Translations under genes and position numbers: made by a program
Notes under the pieces: generated by a model
Databases searched by the model: none
Seen by the model: only the letters and a program-made list of their open reading frames with translations
What the model was told of the DNA's origin: nothing
In this document: positions 20,529 to 29,783 of the stretch, piece by piece
How positions within the stretch are numbered: position 1 is the first letter of the stretch
Layout: each line of letters begins with the position of its first letter
From: Marinobacter antarcticus
GTDB taxonomy: Bacteria; Pseudomonadota; Gammaproteobacteria; Pseudomonadales; Oleiphilaceae
Direction: 5' to 3'
DNA: 64,000 bases
Assembly (NCBI RefSeq): GCF_011049865.1
Contig: NZ_DRGY01000033.1
Coordinates: forward strand, 21,306 to 85,305

Positions 20529-20693
20529 GTCGGGCACCTGAAATGTTCATTAAGAGTTAAAGCCTAGATGGGGCACGCGGGGCCGGAATTCAAGAGCGTC
20601 AAATCAACGCATTAGTCGCAACTATGCTTGAAAATGGGACTTTAGGCTCTAGTTAGTAAAGAGACACTTCTCCTATCAGGAAGCAGATACGGC

Positions 20694-23144
20694 ATGAACC
20701 ACGACAAAGACAGCGACTCGCTGGCAGAGTTCGAAGAAGACCTTACCGAATACATCGGCAAGAACGAACACAGCAAGGATCTTGCCCTCCCCCAGCAATC
20801 CATGCCCAAACGGATGTATGTACTGCCTGTCTCGAACCGGCCTTTTTTTCCGGCACAGGTGCAACCCGTCGTGGTCAACCAGAACCCGTGGCAGGAAACA
20901 CTCAAGCGCGTTAGCGAAACCGATCACAAAATGCTCGGCATCTGCTTTGTGGATGATCAGCAGCCCGGGCAGAGGGTGCCCCAGAGCAGTGAGCTGGCCA
21001 CCGTTGGCTGCGCAGTGCGCATCCATCACGCGCAAAACAAAGACGGTAATGTTCAGTTTATTGCGCAGGGTTTGCAGCGTTTTCGCATTGTGCAGTGGTT
21101 GCGCCGCAAGCCTCCGTATCTGGTGGAGGTAGAGTACCCGCAAGAGCCTCAGGAAGATGCGGATGAAACCAAGGCCTATACCCTGGCAATCATTAGTGCG
21201 ATCAAAGAACTCCTTCGTACCAACCCGCTGTATGGCGAGGAAGTAAAGCAATACCTCTCGCGTTTTGGCCCTGAAGACAGTTCACCGCTGACAGATTTTG
21301 GCGCCTCCATGACCAGCGTTCCCGGCAAGGAACTGCAGGATATCCTGAACACGGTGCCGTTGCTGAGGCGCATGGAAAAAGTGCTTTTGTTGATGCGCAA
21401 AGAGCTGGAGGTGGCGCGCCTGCAGTCTGAAATCAGCGAAGAAGTGAACGAGAAGGTGCAAAAGCATCAACGTGATTTCTTCCTGAAAGAACAGCTCAAA
21501 GTTATCCAGCGCGAGCTTGGGATGTCGAAAGACGACAAAACGGCAGACGCCGAGCGCTTTGAAACCCGAATGGCCGAGCTCAAGCCCCCAGAGGCCGTGC
21601 AGGAACGATTCGCGGAGGAATTGCAGAAGTTGCAGATTCTGGAACAGGGCTCGCCGGAGTATGGCGTCACCCGCAATTATCTGGACTGGCTGACTCATGT
21701 ACCCTGGGGCGTGCACTCCGAAGATCAATTTGATTTGGCCAAGGCCCGCAGCACACTGAACCGCGATCACGACGGCCTTGGCGATGTAAAAGACCGGATT
21801 ATCGAATTCCTGGCAGAGGGTACGTTCAAGGGCGAAATCAGCGGGTCCATTCTTCTGCTTGTTGGCCCGCCGGGCGTGGGCAAAACATCAATAGGCCATT
21901 CCGTCGCGGACGCGCTCGGGCGTAAATTCTATCGCTTCAGCGTTGGTGGCATGCGTGACGAAGCCGAGATCAAGGGCCACAGGCGTACTTACATCGGAGC
22001 GATGCCGGGCAAGTTTGTACAGGCTCTGAAAGACACCAAAGTTGCCAACCCCGTCATCATGCTGGACGAGATCGACAAAATTGGCGCCTCTTACCACGGC
22101 GATCCGGCCTCGGCTCTTCTCGAAACACTCGACCCGGAGCAAAACAAGGAGTTTCTGGACCACTACCTCGATGTTCGCCTGGATCTGTCAAAGGTACTGT
22201 TTATTTGCACGGCCAACCAGCTAGACACCATTCCGAGACCGCTTCTGGATCGCATGGATGTTATCCGCTTGTCTGGCTATATCGGGGAAGAAAAGCTGAC
22301 GATCGCCAAACACCACCTGCTTCCCCGCCTTTTGAAACGGGCCGGGCTTCTGAAAAAGCAGTTCAACATTACCGATGCCGCTATTCGTCAGGTTATTGAA
22401 GGCTATGCTCGTGAAGCCGGTGTGCGGAGCCTGGAAAAGCTGCTGCACAAGATCATGCGCAAGGGCATCGTGAAACTACTGGAAGCCCCGAATGACCCTG
22501 TGAGAGTGGGCATATCCGATCTGCAGGAATACCTGGGCCAACCGGCCTTCCGAAAAGAAAAATCACTCAAGGGTACCGGCGTGGTCACGGGTCTCGCCTG
22601 GACGGCCATGGGCGGCGTAACCCTCAGTATAGAAGCCACCCGGGTGCACAACACTCAACGCGGTTTCAAGTTAACCGGGCAGCTTGGCGATGTGATGAAA
22701 GAATCGGCAGAAATCGCGCACAGCTATGTCAGTTCTAACCTGAAACGCTACAAGGGCGATCCCGGATTTTTCGACAAATCGTTCATACATCTTCATGTGC
22801 CAGAGGGCGCAACACCCAAAGACGGCCCGAGTGCCGGCGTCACTATGGCAACGGCCCTGTTGTCTATTGCCCGCAGTGAAGTGCCTCAGCAAAACACCGC
22901 AATGACCGGAGAATTGACCCTCACCGGACAGGTTCTTCCCGTAGGCGGTATACGCGAGAAAGTCATCGCAGCCCGTCGGCAAAAAATCAGCAATCTTATT
23001 TTGCCAGAAGCGAACCGCGGAGATTATGAGGAGCTACCGGACTATCTCAGGGACGGCCTGACCGTCAACTTCGCCCGGCATTACAACGATGTGTTTCAGG
23101 TGTGCTTTGGCCATAAGCCGAAGACGGGGTCGTCCGTTCACTGA
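20694..23144 (+). CDS. Lon-family ATP-dependent protease
   Basis: 816 residues with the three Lon parts: N-terminal substrate-binding domain (MYVLPVSNRPFFPAQVQPVV and following), AAA+ module with Walker A GPPGVGKT (about residue 391) and Walker B PVIMLDEIDKIG, and the Ser/Lys peptidase (DGPSAG, Ser713; REKVIAARR, Lys756; 43 residues apart as in E. coli Lon). An acidic 45-residue N-terminal extension precedes the usual start. The clpX-clpP-lon-hupB context of housekeeping Lon is absent, which suggests a second Lon such as Pseudomonas AsrA; this is inference. AGGA lies 12 nt before the ATG, a rather long spacing. Confidence 0.92.
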   Translation: MNHDKDSDSLAEFEEDLTEYIGKNEHSKDLALPQQSMPKRMYVLPVSNRPFFPAQVQPVVVNQNPWQETLKRVSETDHKMLGICFVDDQQPGQRVPQSSELATVGCAVRIHHAQNKDGNVQFIAQGLQRFRIVQWLRRKPPYLVEVEYPQEPQEDADETKAYTLAIISAIKELLRTNPLYGEEVKQYLSRFGPEDSSPLTDFGASMTSVPGKELQDILNTVPLLRRMEKVLLLMRKELEVARLQSEISEEVNEKVQKHQRDFFLKEQLKVIQRELGMSKDDKTADAERFETRMAELKPPEAVQERFAEELQKLQILEQGSPEYGVTRNYLDWLTHVPWGVHSEDQFDLAKARSTLNRDHDGLGDVKDRIIEFLAEGTFKGEISGSILLLVGPPGVGKTSIGHSVADALGRKFYRFSVGGMRDEAEIKGHRRTYIGAMPGKFVQALKDTKVANPVIMLDEIDKIGASYHGDPASALLETLDPEQNKEFLDHYLDVRLDLSKVLFICTANQLDTIPRPLLDRMDVIRLSGYIGEEKLTIAKHHLLPRLLKRAGLLKKQFNITDAAIRQVIEGYAREAGVRSLEKLLHKIMRKGIVKLLEAPNDPVRVGISDLQEYLGQPAFRKEKSLKGTGVVTGLAWTAMGGVTLSIEATRVHNTQRGFKLTGQLGDVMKESAEIAHSYVSSNLKRYKGDPGFFDKSFIHLHVPEGATPKDGPSAGVTMATALLSIARSEVPQQNTAMTGELTLTGQVLPVGGIREKVIAARRQKISNLILPEANRGDYEELPDYLRDGLTVNFARHYNDVFQVCFGHKPKTGSSVH

Positions 23145-23147
23145 CGC

Positions 23148-23188
23148 GAAAAAGAGAAAGAAAAGCTTATGCTTTTTCTTTCTCTTTC
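23148..23188. terminator. Hairpin shared by lon and marR 3' ends
   Basis: GAAAAAGAGAAAGAAAAGC (23148-23166) pairs imperfectly with GCTTTTTCTTTCTCTTTCC (23170-23188). It is A/T-rich but long. It covers the marR stop and its final Lys/Glu codons, so part of the terminator is coding sequence. Confidence 0.6.
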
Positions 23189-23667
23189 CAGCCATCGTCC
23201 TTCAACATGGGGCCAACATCCAGCACCGGTGATGCATCTATGTGGTCCGCATCCATCATGTTCGCAACCCGCTGAAGAGACGCCAGAATCATGTTCTGCT
23301 CCCATTCATGAAGGCTCTGGAATTTTTTGATGAAGTCTTCCTGTAAAGGATTCGGCGCACGGGAGAGTATATCTGCACCATCCTCGGTTAGGTGCGCATG
23401 AACTTTGCGTTTATCCTGCGTACTGCGAACCCGATAAACCAGTTTTCGATGCTCAAGCCGATCAAGAATAGTGGTAACCGTGGCCTGACTCAGGCTGACT
23501 TTGTCGGCAATCGTGCCGATGGTAACCTCACCCAGATCACGGATTGTTCGCATGATTAACAGCTGCGGGCCGGTGAGCCCCGCGTTCTTGCTAAGACGTT
23601 TGGAATGAAGATCCGTTGCCCGGATCACCCGCCTCAGCGCTACCAGAACATGTTCATAATTATTCAC
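23167..23667 (-). CDS. MarR-family transcriptional regulator
   Basis: 166 residues. A winged helix-turn-helix lies in residues about 30-100: LTGPQLLIMRTIRDLGEVTI, IADKVSLSQATVTTILDRLE and the wing VYRVRSTQDKRKVHAHLTE. The C-terminal helices form the dimer interface. The highly charged tail (WKEKEKA) is encoded inside the lon/marR hairpin. Convergent with lon and divergent from livJ, 348 bp away; target genes are not evident, though a small palindrome 45 bp upstream suggests self-control. No bound ligand can be proposed from sequence. Confidence 0.88.
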   Translation of the reverse strand: MNNYEHVLVALRRVIRATDLHSKRLSKNAGLTGPQLLIMRTIRDLGEVTIGTIADKVSLSQATVTTILDRLEHRKLVYRVRSTQDKRKVHAHLTEDGADILSRAPNPLQEDFIKKFQSLHEWEQNMILASLQRVANMMDADHIDASPVLDVGPMLKDDGWKEKEKA

Positions 23668-23711
23668 TGTGTACTGCCCCGCTGACGCCTTTCGGCCGTT
23701 TGTTTACACCA

Positions 23712-23722
23712 CTAACGATTAG
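23712..23722. promoter_or_regulatory. Small palindrome upstream of marR
   Basis: CTAA-CGA-TTAG, 45 bp before the marR ATG. Size and position suit a MarR operator half, but the motif is short and could be chance. Confidence 0.3.
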
Positions 23723-23935
23723 AGGTCTTCGCACTCTCGAATGCAAGTCGCATTTCCCCCAATCTCCCCTGTAAATGAACCGGGAGCGATATGTAGAGCA
23801 ATATCAGCCCCAAGCAGTTGCGTGACTATGAAAGCTTCCGCACACTGGCGTCCCCGGAGCATCTTGAGAAAAATACAGAAAACCCCCGGGATCAGACCGG
23901 CGGATGTTTAAAACTTAAAGAAGCCTCGGGCTAGC

Positions 23936-23964
23936 TTGACAAGTCTGGATGTGTAGTGTTTGTT
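23936..23964 (+). promoter_or_regulatory. Weak livJ promoter candidate
   Basis: Perfect -35 TTGACA (23936-23941), 17-bp spacer, poor -10 TTTGTT (23959-23964). The strong -35 with a weak -10 would suit an activated promoter. Confidence 0.35.
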
Positions 23965-24015
23965 TAGCTTTCTGAGAACATAAGAATAACCCTGAACCAA
24001 AACAGGACAGACACA

Positions 24016-25128
24016 ATGACAACTTCACTGAAAAAACTCGTAATCGCTGTTAGCACGTCCGTTGCCCTCATGGGCGCCGGCCAGGCAACCGCAGACATCA
24101 AAATCGGTATTGCAGGCCCAATGACCGGCCCAGTTGCCCAGTACGGCGACATGCAATTTTCCGGCGCCCGTATGGCAATTGAGCAAATCAACGCCAACGG
24201 TGGGGTAATGGGCGAGAAGCTCGTTGGCGTCGAATACGACGACGTATGCGACCCCAAGCAGGCCGTTACGGTGGCCAACCGGATGGTTAACGACGGCGTC
24301 CGTTATGTTATCGGCCACCTGTGCTCCAGCTCTACCCAGCCCGCCTCAGACATTTATGAGGACGAAGGCATTCTGATGATCACGCCCGCCTCAACCAGTC
24401 CCGAGATCACCGAGCGCGGCTACGAGCTGGTCTTCCGCACCATCGGTCTCGACAGCATGCAGGGCCCTGTTGCAGCCAACTACATCGCGAGCCAGAACCC
24501 CAAACGCGTCGCAATCGTGCACGATAAGCAGCAATATGGTGAAGGCATCGCAACCGCAGTGCGTGACACCTTGAAAGAAAAAGGCGTCGAGATTGCGATG
24601 TTTGAAGGTGTTACCGCAGGCGCCAAAGACTTCTCATCCCTGGTCACCAAGCTCAAGCAGGCCAATGTGGACTTTGTTTATTTCGGCGGCTACCACCCAG
24701 AACTGGGCCTGATTCTGCGCCAGGCGCGCCAGGCTGATCTGGATACGAAATTCATGGGCCCTGAGGGCGTTGGCAACAAAGATATCAACACCATTGCCGG
24801 TGAAGCAGCGGAAGGGCTTCTGGTAACTCTGCCACCTAGTTTCGACGAAAAAGAAGAAAACAAGGATTTGGTAAAAGCGTTCGAAGACAAAGGTGAAGAC
24901 CCTTCAGGCCCGTTCGTGCTGACGTCTTACGCAGCCGTTCAACTGGTTGCTGACGGTATCGAAGCTGCACAATCCAAAGACCCATTCGACGTTGCTGCAG
25001 CGCTGCGCAGCGGCACGTTTGAGACGCCTATCGGAACGGTCGAGTACGACAAAGCGGGTGACATGAAGTCATTTGAGTTTGTTGTATACGAATGGCATTC
25101 AGATGGCAGCAAAACTCCGGTAAACTAG
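24016..25128 (+). CDS. livJ: Branched-chain amino acid ABC transporter, periplasmic binding protein
   Basis: 370-residue precursor with a Sec signal peptide (MTTSLKKLVIAVSTSVALMG through GQATA) and a type-I periplasmic binding fold starting DIKIGIAGPMTGPVAQYGDM. The conserved disulfide pair is visible (DDVCDP and GHLCSSST), as in LivJ/LivK. It delivers leucine, isoleucine, valine or related amino acids to LivHMGF. GGACAGAC lies just upstream of the ATG. A strong terminator separates it from livH, which would allow binding protein to be made in excess. Exact ligand is not deducible. Confidence 0.92.
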   Translation: MTTSLKKLVIAVSTSVALMGAGQATADIKIGIAGPMTGPVAQYGDMQFSGARMAIEQINANGGVMGEKLVGVEYDDVCDPKQAVTVANRMVNDGVRYVIGHLCSSSTQPASDIYEDEGILMITPASTSPEITERGYELVFRTIGLDSMQGPVAANYIASQNPKRVAIVHDKQQYGEGIATAVRDTLKEKGVEIAMFEGVTAGAKDFSSLVTKLKQANVDFVYFGGYHPELGLILRQARQADLDTKFMGPEGVGNKDINTIAGEAAEGLLVTLPPSFDEKEENKDLVKAFEDKGEDPSGPFVLTSYAAVQLVADGIEAAQSKDPFDVAAALRSGTFETPIGTVEYDKAGDMKSFEFVVYEWHSDGSKTPVN

Positions 25129-25158
25129 GCCAAGTCATTAACAGACAGTAATCATGAG

Positions 25159-25195
25159 AACACCTTCTCACCGCGATCCGGGAGAAGGTGTTTTT
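25159..25195 (+). terminator. Terminator between livJ and livH
   Basis: AACACCTTCTC (25159-25169) pairs perfectly with GAGAAGGTGTT (25182-25192), followed by a short T tract. No separate strong livH promoter is visible, so read-through is the likely way livHMGF is expressed. Confidence 0.88.
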
Positions 25196-25289
25196 CTAGG
25201 ACCCTTTTGATCCTGCCTCACTTCCAGCCCGGCTACCCAGCGTTTGGAGTGTCTCAGGGGAGGGAACAGGCCTCCGGAGTCAAACAACA

Positions 25290-26213
25290 ATGCAAGACCT
25301 CCTGTATTTCTCCCAGCAGCTCATAAACGGGCTGACGATCGGGAGCGCCTATGCCCTGATCGCCATCGGTTACACGATGGTTTACGGCATTATCGGCATG
25401 ATCAACTTTGCCCACGGCGAGATCTATATGATCGGCGCTTATACCGCGCTTATCGCCATTACTGGCCTGACTGCGCTCGGCCTTGCCTGGCTTCCGCTGA
25501 TTCTTATCGTTGCGCTTGTGTGCGCTATCATCGTTTCCAGCACCATGGGCTGGGCCGTGGAACGAGTGGCTTACCGCCCTGTGCGGGGACGTCATCGTCT
25601 GATTCCGCTGATTTCTGCAATCGGTATGTCTATTTTCTTGCAGAATTATGTTCATCTCGCTCAAGGCTCACGCAACATTGGTTTCCCCCTGCTTATTGAA
25701 GGTGGATTCAAATTTGGCTCTGACGGGCATTTCGAGATGTCGCTGTCTTATATGCAGATCACAATTTTTGTGACCACGCTGATCTGCATGACCGTACTTT
25801 CACTGTTCATTTCGCGCTCCCGCACCGGGCGTGCCTGCCGGGCCGTTTCACAGGACCTTGGCATGGCCAGCTTGTTGGGCATTGATACCAACCGCATTAT
25901 ATCCGCCACCTTCATAATCGGTGCGGCACTGGCCGCCGTGGCTGGCTTGCTTCTGGGCATGTACTACGGCTCGGTTGATCCTCTGTTCGGCTTTATCGCG
26001 GGGCTTAAGGCCTTTACCGCAGCTGTGCTCGGCGGCATTGGCAGCATTCCGGGCGCCATGCTCGGCGGTCTGATTCTTGGCGTCTCCGAAAGCATGACTT
26101 CCGGCTACCTCAGCGGCGAATACAAAGACGTCGTCTCTTTCGGTTTGCTGATACTCATCCTACTGTTCAAACCTACCGGCCTGCTTGGCAAACCGGAGGT
26201 TGAGAAAATCTGA
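25290..26213 (+). CDS. livH: Branched-chain amino acid ABC transporter permease LivH
   Basis: 307-residue integral membrane protein (E. coli LivH 308) with about eight hydrophobic segments. The start region [20 protein letters not shown] and [20 protein letters not shown] are hallmark LivH sequences; the EAA-like loop that contacts the ATPase is around [25 protein letters not shown] lies 11 nt before the ATG. Its TGA overlaps the livM ATG by one base. Confidence 0.93.
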   Translation: MQDLLYFSQQLINGLTIGSAYALIAIGYTMVYGIIGMINFAHGEIYMIGAYTALIAITGLTALGLAWLPLILIVALVCAIIVSSTMGWAVERVAYRPVRGRHRLIPLISAIGMSIFLQNYVHLAQGSRNIGFPLLIEGGFKFGSDGHFEMSLSYMQITIFVTTLICMTVLSLFISRSRTGRACRAVSQDLGMASLLGIDTNRIISATFIIGAALAAVAGLLLGMYYGSVDPLFGFIAGLKAFTAAVLGGIGSIPGAMLGGLILGVSESMTSGYLSGEYKDVVSFGLLILILLFKPTGLLGKPEVEKI

Positions 26214-27484
26214 TGGCTTCCAACAATTACAGACACGCGGTGTTCTGCGCAATTGTCACACTGATTATCTCTTTCCCAATCCTCGGGCTTAACCTGGAGG
26301 CCCAAGGCGTCAACATTACCCTTACCGGGGCGAAAACGTCGACCATTGTTGCCATTTTCCTGGCCGCCGGAGCAGTGTTTGTTTTTCAGGCGTTCCGGGA
26401 CTCGTTCTCGGGCCTGCTGGGTAAACTGCCGAAACTCAACCCGCTTGCAGACAAAGAGCCCATGGAGCAATCCAAGCGGGTAAAGCTTGAATCCTGGATA
26501 CTGACCGGCATCGTGGTGCTTGCACTGTTCTGGCCATTTGTTGTGTCGCGGGGCTCAGTGGATCTGGCCACGCTGGTGCTGATTTACATTATGCTGGCCC
26601 TCGGGCTTAACGTGGTTGTTGGCCTCGCGGGCCTGCTGGATCTTGGGTATGTGGCGTTCTACGCGGTTGGCGCCTACACCTTCGCCCTGCTGTCACAGTA
26701 CACAGGCATTTCGTTCTGGATGGCTCTGCCTCTGGGTGCGCTGCTCGCCGGCACGTTCGGGTTATTACTAGGCTTCCCGGTATTGCGACTGCGGGGGGAT
26801 TATCTGGCGATCGTCACCCTCGGTTTCGGCGAGATTATTCGTATTTTGCTTAATAACTGGACATCGTTGACCGGTGGGCCCAATGGCATAGGCGGTATCC
26901 CCGAACCGACGCTGTTCGGTATGGAGTTCGGCCGACGCGTAAAAGGCGAAGGCAACACGTCTTTCCACGAGACGTTTGGCATTGCGTACAGCGGCGAACA
27001 CAAAGTCATTTTCTTGTACCTGATCGCTCTGGTGCTGGCCGTTATTACCGCGCTGATCATTCGCCGCTTCATGCGCATGCCGGTTGGTCGAGCCTGGGAA
27101 GCTCTGCGCGAAGATGAAATCGCCGCTCGCTCGTTGGGCCTCAGCCGCACGGCCGTTAAACTCTCTGCCTTCACCATTGGCGCTTTCTTTGCAGGCTTTG
27201 CCGGCACCGTGTTCGCCTCCAAGCAGGGCTTCATCAGCCCGGAATCGTTCGTGTTCCTTGAGTCTGCCATCATTCTGGCGATTGTGGTTCTGGGTGGTAT
27301 GGGATCGCAGCTCGGCGTCATATTGGCGGCTATTGCGGTGACCATCCTGCCGGAGCTGGCACGGGAGTTTTCGGAATACCGCATGCTGATTTTCGGCGCC
27401 GCCATGGTGTTAATGATGGTCTGGCGACCGCAAGGTCTGTTACCTATGCGCCGTATTCATATCAAACTGAACCGGCAGGAGTGA
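26213..27484 (+). CDS. livM: Branched-chain amino acid ABC transporter permease LivM
   Basis: 423 residues (E. coli LivM 425). An N-terminal region with two helices precedes the conserved permease core: [37 protein letters not shown] and the ATPase-contact loop [20 protein letters not shown]. It forms the heterodimeric channel with LivH. Translation is coupled to livH through a TGATG overlap. Confidence 0.93.
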   Translation: MASNNYRHAVFCAIVTLIISFPILGLNLEAQGVNITLTGAKTSTIVAIFLAAGAVFVFQAFRDSFSGLLGKLPKLNPLADKEPMEQSKRVKLESWILTGIVVLALFWPFVVSRGSVDLATLVLIYIMLALGLNVVVGLAGLLDLGYVAFYAVGAYTFALLSQYTGISFWMALPLGALLAGTFGLLLGFPVLRLRGDYLAIVTLGFGEIIRILLNNWTSLTGGPNGIGGIPEPTLFGMEFGRRVKGEGNTSFHETFGIAYSGEHKVIFLYLIALVLAVITALIIRRFMRMPVGRAWEALREDEIAARSLGLSRTAVKLSAFTIGAFFAGFAGTVFASKQGFISPESFVFLESAIILAIVVLGGMGSQLGVILAAIAVTILPELAREFSEYRMLIFGAAMVLMMVWRPQGLLPMRRIHIKLNRQE

Positions 27485-27490
27485 CAGACA

Positions 27491-28246
27491 ATGCTTGAAG
27501 TACAGAATCTGTCCATGCGCTTTGGCGGCCTGTTGGCGGTAGATCAGGTGTCACTGAACGTTCAGGAGCGGGAGATTGTTTCCATTATTGGCCCCAACGG
27601 CGCCGGGAAAACCACCGTATTCAACTGCATGAGCGGCTTTTACAAGCCTACCGGCGGCAAAATCCTTTTCGAAGGCAAGGAAGTACAAGGCAAGCCCGAT
27701 TACCGGATTTCCCGGCTGGGGATGGTGAGAACCTTCCAGCATGTTCGCCTGTTCACTCAGATGTCCGTAGTGGAAAATCTGCTGGTAGCCCAGCACCGCC
27801 ATCTCAACACCAACATGCTGGCCGGGCTTTTAGGCACGCCCAATTACAGAGCACGCGAACAGAAAGCACTGGATCGCGCCGCTTACTGGCTGGAACGTGT
27901 GGGGCTTTTGGAATCTGCCAATCGGGATGCGGGCAACCTGTCATACGGCCAGCAGCGCCGGCTTGAAATAGCTCGCTGCATGGTCACCGAACCCAAGCTG
28001 CTGATGCTCGATGAACCAGCCGCTGGCCTTAATCCGGCGGAAACCCAAGAACTCAATCAGCTGATCGTGAGCCTGAAGGAGGACTACAACGTTTCGGTGG
28101 TGCTGATTGAGCACGACATGAGCCTGGTAATGGATATTTCCGATCGGATAAACGTCATCAATCAGGGTCGCCCCCTGGCCTGTGGCACACCGGAAGAAAT
28201 TCGCCAGAACGACGACGTGATCAAAGCCTACCTGGGCGAGGAATGA
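27491..28246 (+). CDS. livG: Branched-chain amino acid ABC transporter ATPase LivG
   Basis: 251 residues with Walker A GPNGAGKTTVFN, signature LSYGQQRRLEIAR, Walker B LLMLDEPAAGL and switch His in VVLIEHDMSLV. The LivG-specific extended region between Walker A and signature (VRTFQHVRLFTQMSVVENLL) is present. Starts 6 bp after livM. Confidence 0.95.
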   Translation: MLEVQNLSMRFGGLLAVDQVSLNVQEREIVSIIGPNGAGKTTVFNCMSGFYKPTGGKILFEGKEVQGKPDYRISRLGMVRTFQHVRLFTQMSVVENLLVAQHRHLNTNMLAGLLGTPNYRAREQKALDRAAYWLERVGLLESANRDAGNLSYGQQRRLEIARCMVTEPKLLMLDEPAAGLNPAETQELNQLIVSLKEDYNVSVVLIEHDMSLVMDISDRINVINQGRPLACGTPEEIRQNDDVIKAYLGEE

Positions 28247-28249
28247 GAA

Positions 28250-28957
28250 ATGACAATGCTTGTACTGGAAGATGTCCATACTCATTACGGTAAAATCGAG
28301 GCTTTGCACGGGGTTTCTGTTGAGGTTAAGCGGGGTGAAATCGTCTCGCTAATAGGCGCTAACGGTGCCGGAAAGACCACTCTGCTGATGACCGTTTGCG
28401 GCGCGCCACAGGCCACGTCAGGTCGCATAATCCTGGAAGGCCGGGACATCACCAGAGAGCCCACCGCCCAGATTATGCGCTCAGGACTGGCAATCGTACC
28501 CGAAGGTCGACGCATATTTTCCGGCCTGACGGTAGAGGAAAACCTGCACATGGGTGGTTTTTTCAACACCAAATCCGAGATCCGCCAAAGCCAGGCTTAC
28601 GTTTACGAGTTGTTTCCGCGCCTGAAAGAACGTGAACAGCAGCGTGCGGGCACCATGTCTGGCGGTGAGCAACAGATGCTGGCCATAGGGCGGGCTCTGA
28701 TGAGCCGACCAAACATGATTATTCTCGATGAGCCATCACTGGGCCTTGCCCCTTTGATTATCAAACAGATCTTCGAGATCATCGGTCACCTTCGCGACGA
28801 AGGCATTACTGTATTTCTGGTTGAGCAAAACGCGCACCAGGCACTGCACCTCGCCGATCGCGGCTATGTGCTGGAAACCGGCAAAATCAGACTTCACGAT
28901 ACCGGCAAGAACTTGCTTAAAAATCCGGACGTACAAAACGCGTATCTGGGGGGCTGA
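28250..28957 (+). CDS. livF: Branched-chain amino acid ABC transporter ATPase LivF
   Basis: 235 residues with Walker A GANGAGKTTLLM, GRRIFSGLTVEENLHMGGF, signature MSGGEQQMLAIGRAL, Walker B MIILDEPSLGLAP and switch His replaced by Gln-Asn (FLVEQNAHQAL), the usual LivF form. It begins 3 bp after livG; ATG 28250 or ATG 28256 are both possible starts. Last gene of the operon, followed by a strong terminator. Confidence 0.95.
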   Translation: MTMLVLEDVHTHYGKIEALHGVSVEVKRGEIVSLIGANGAGKTTLLMTVCGAPQATSGRIILEGRDITREPTAQIMRSGLAIVPEGRRIFSGLTVEENLHMGGFFNTKSEIRQSQAYVYELFPRLKEREQQRAGTMSGGEQQMLAIGRALMSRPNMIILDEPSLGLAPLIIKQIFEIIGHLRDEGITVFLVEQNAHQALHLADRGYVLETGKIRLHDTGKNLLKNPDVQNAYLGG

Positions 28958-28978
28958 ATTCGCCGTCGCAATACCTTG

Positions 28979-29004
28979 AAACCGGAGCCTGCTCCGGTTT
29001 TTTT
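28979..29004 (+). terminator. Terminator of the liv operon
   Basis: AAACCGGAGC-CT-GCTCCGGTTT (28979-29000), perfect 10-bp arms, with the T tract continuing to 29004. Confidence 0.92.
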
Positions 29005-29083
29005 ATACCTCCGGCTTTATACTCTTGGCTACCGAGGCCCGTTAAATAATCTGTTAAAATCAAATAGTCACAGAAATGTAGAC

Positions 29084-29110
29084 TTGCCATTATCGAATCT
29101 GCACTATACT
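29084..29110 (+). promoter_or_regulatory. Candidate promoter of the DUF3015 gene
   Basis: TTGCCA (29084-29089) and TATACT (29105-29110), 15-bp spacer, about 120 bp before the ATG. Both hexamers are good but the spacing is short. Confidence 0.4.
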
Positions 29111-29231
29111 GATTGTATCGGTCTTTGCACTTGTTTCCACAGGAATACGTCAGGGCCGTTACTGCATAGCCTGCATCAGGATCGGCTATGTTGATTTTGC
29201 GACGACTGAAAAATATACAAAGGAGTGGATA

Positions 29232-29696
29232 ATGAAAAAATTGATCGCAGGTGCAATTCTTCTGGGTGCTTCTTCTATGGCCTTTGCCCAACCGGGCTGT
29301 GGCGTGGGCGCCATGATCTGGAAAGGACAATCCGGCATTGCTCCCCACGTACTGGCTGCAACAACCAACGGTTCGTTCGGCAACCAGACATTCGGCATGA
29401 CCACGGGTACCCTTGGCTGCCAGACCAACGAGTCAGTGCAATCCATGGCCATGTACATGGACAGCAACATCGACAAGGTCGCCCGTGATATGTCTCGCGG
29501 TAACGGCGAAAACCTGGACACCCTGGCCGTTCTGCTGGGCGTTGAAGCAGCAGACCGCGGCGCTTTCAGCAAGGTACTGCAGGATAACTTCGCGGCCATT
29601 TTTCCAACGTCCGACACCACGTCCGGTGAAGCAGTAGACGCCATCGTCGCCCTGCTGGAAAAGAATGAGTCGCTGAGCAAATACGTAGCGGCCTGA
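29232..29696 (+). CDS. DUF3015 family secreted protein
   Basis: 154 residues with a Sec signal peptide (MKKLIAGAILLGASSMAFA) and a mature start QPGCGVGAMIWKGQSG. The family pattern GCGVG, VLAATTNGSFGNQTFGMTTG and TLGC is clear. Two Cys (in GCGV and LGC) could form a disulfide in the periplasm. Function of the family is unknown. AAAGGAG lies upstream of the ATG. It is followed by DUF4105 and a lipoprotein hydrolase, together an envelope cluster. Confidence 0.85.
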   Translation: MKKLIAGAILLGASSMAFAQPGCGVGAMIWKGQSGIAPHVLAATTNGSFGNQTFGMTTGTLGCQTNESVQSMAMYMDSNIDKVARDMSRGNGENLDTLAVLLGVEAADRGAFSKVLQDNFAAIFPTSDTTSGEAVDAIVALLEKNESLSKYVAA

Positions 29697-29719
29697 TAGC
29701 CCAATAGCAGGGATGCACC

Positions 29720-29737
29720 CGCGCCAAGGATGGCGCG
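29720..29737 (+). terminator. GC-rich hairpin after DUF3015, probable weak terminator
   Basis: CGCGCC-AAGGAT-GGCGCG, followed by CTTTCCC, a poor T tract. An in-frame ATG at 29730 for the next gene lies in its loop, which argues for the later start at 29784. Confidence 0.5.
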
Positions 29738-29783
29738 CTTTCCCATTTATCATTCCCGATCTGATTGGAACCTGCATTTACCC

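Larger units (their letters stand above)
23668..24015. other. 348-bp divergent intergenic region, marR / livJ
   Basis: No gene is visible. It holds a small palindrome near marR (23712-23722) and a weak livJ promoter candidate (23936-23964). The part from about 23760 to 23930 shows nothing assignable. Confidence 0.6.

Noticed and set aside
20624..20655. CTTGAAA-N13-CTCTAGTT before lon, considered as a sigma-32 promoter
   Set aside because: The -10 half matches CCCCATNT at only about half of its positions; too weak to call.
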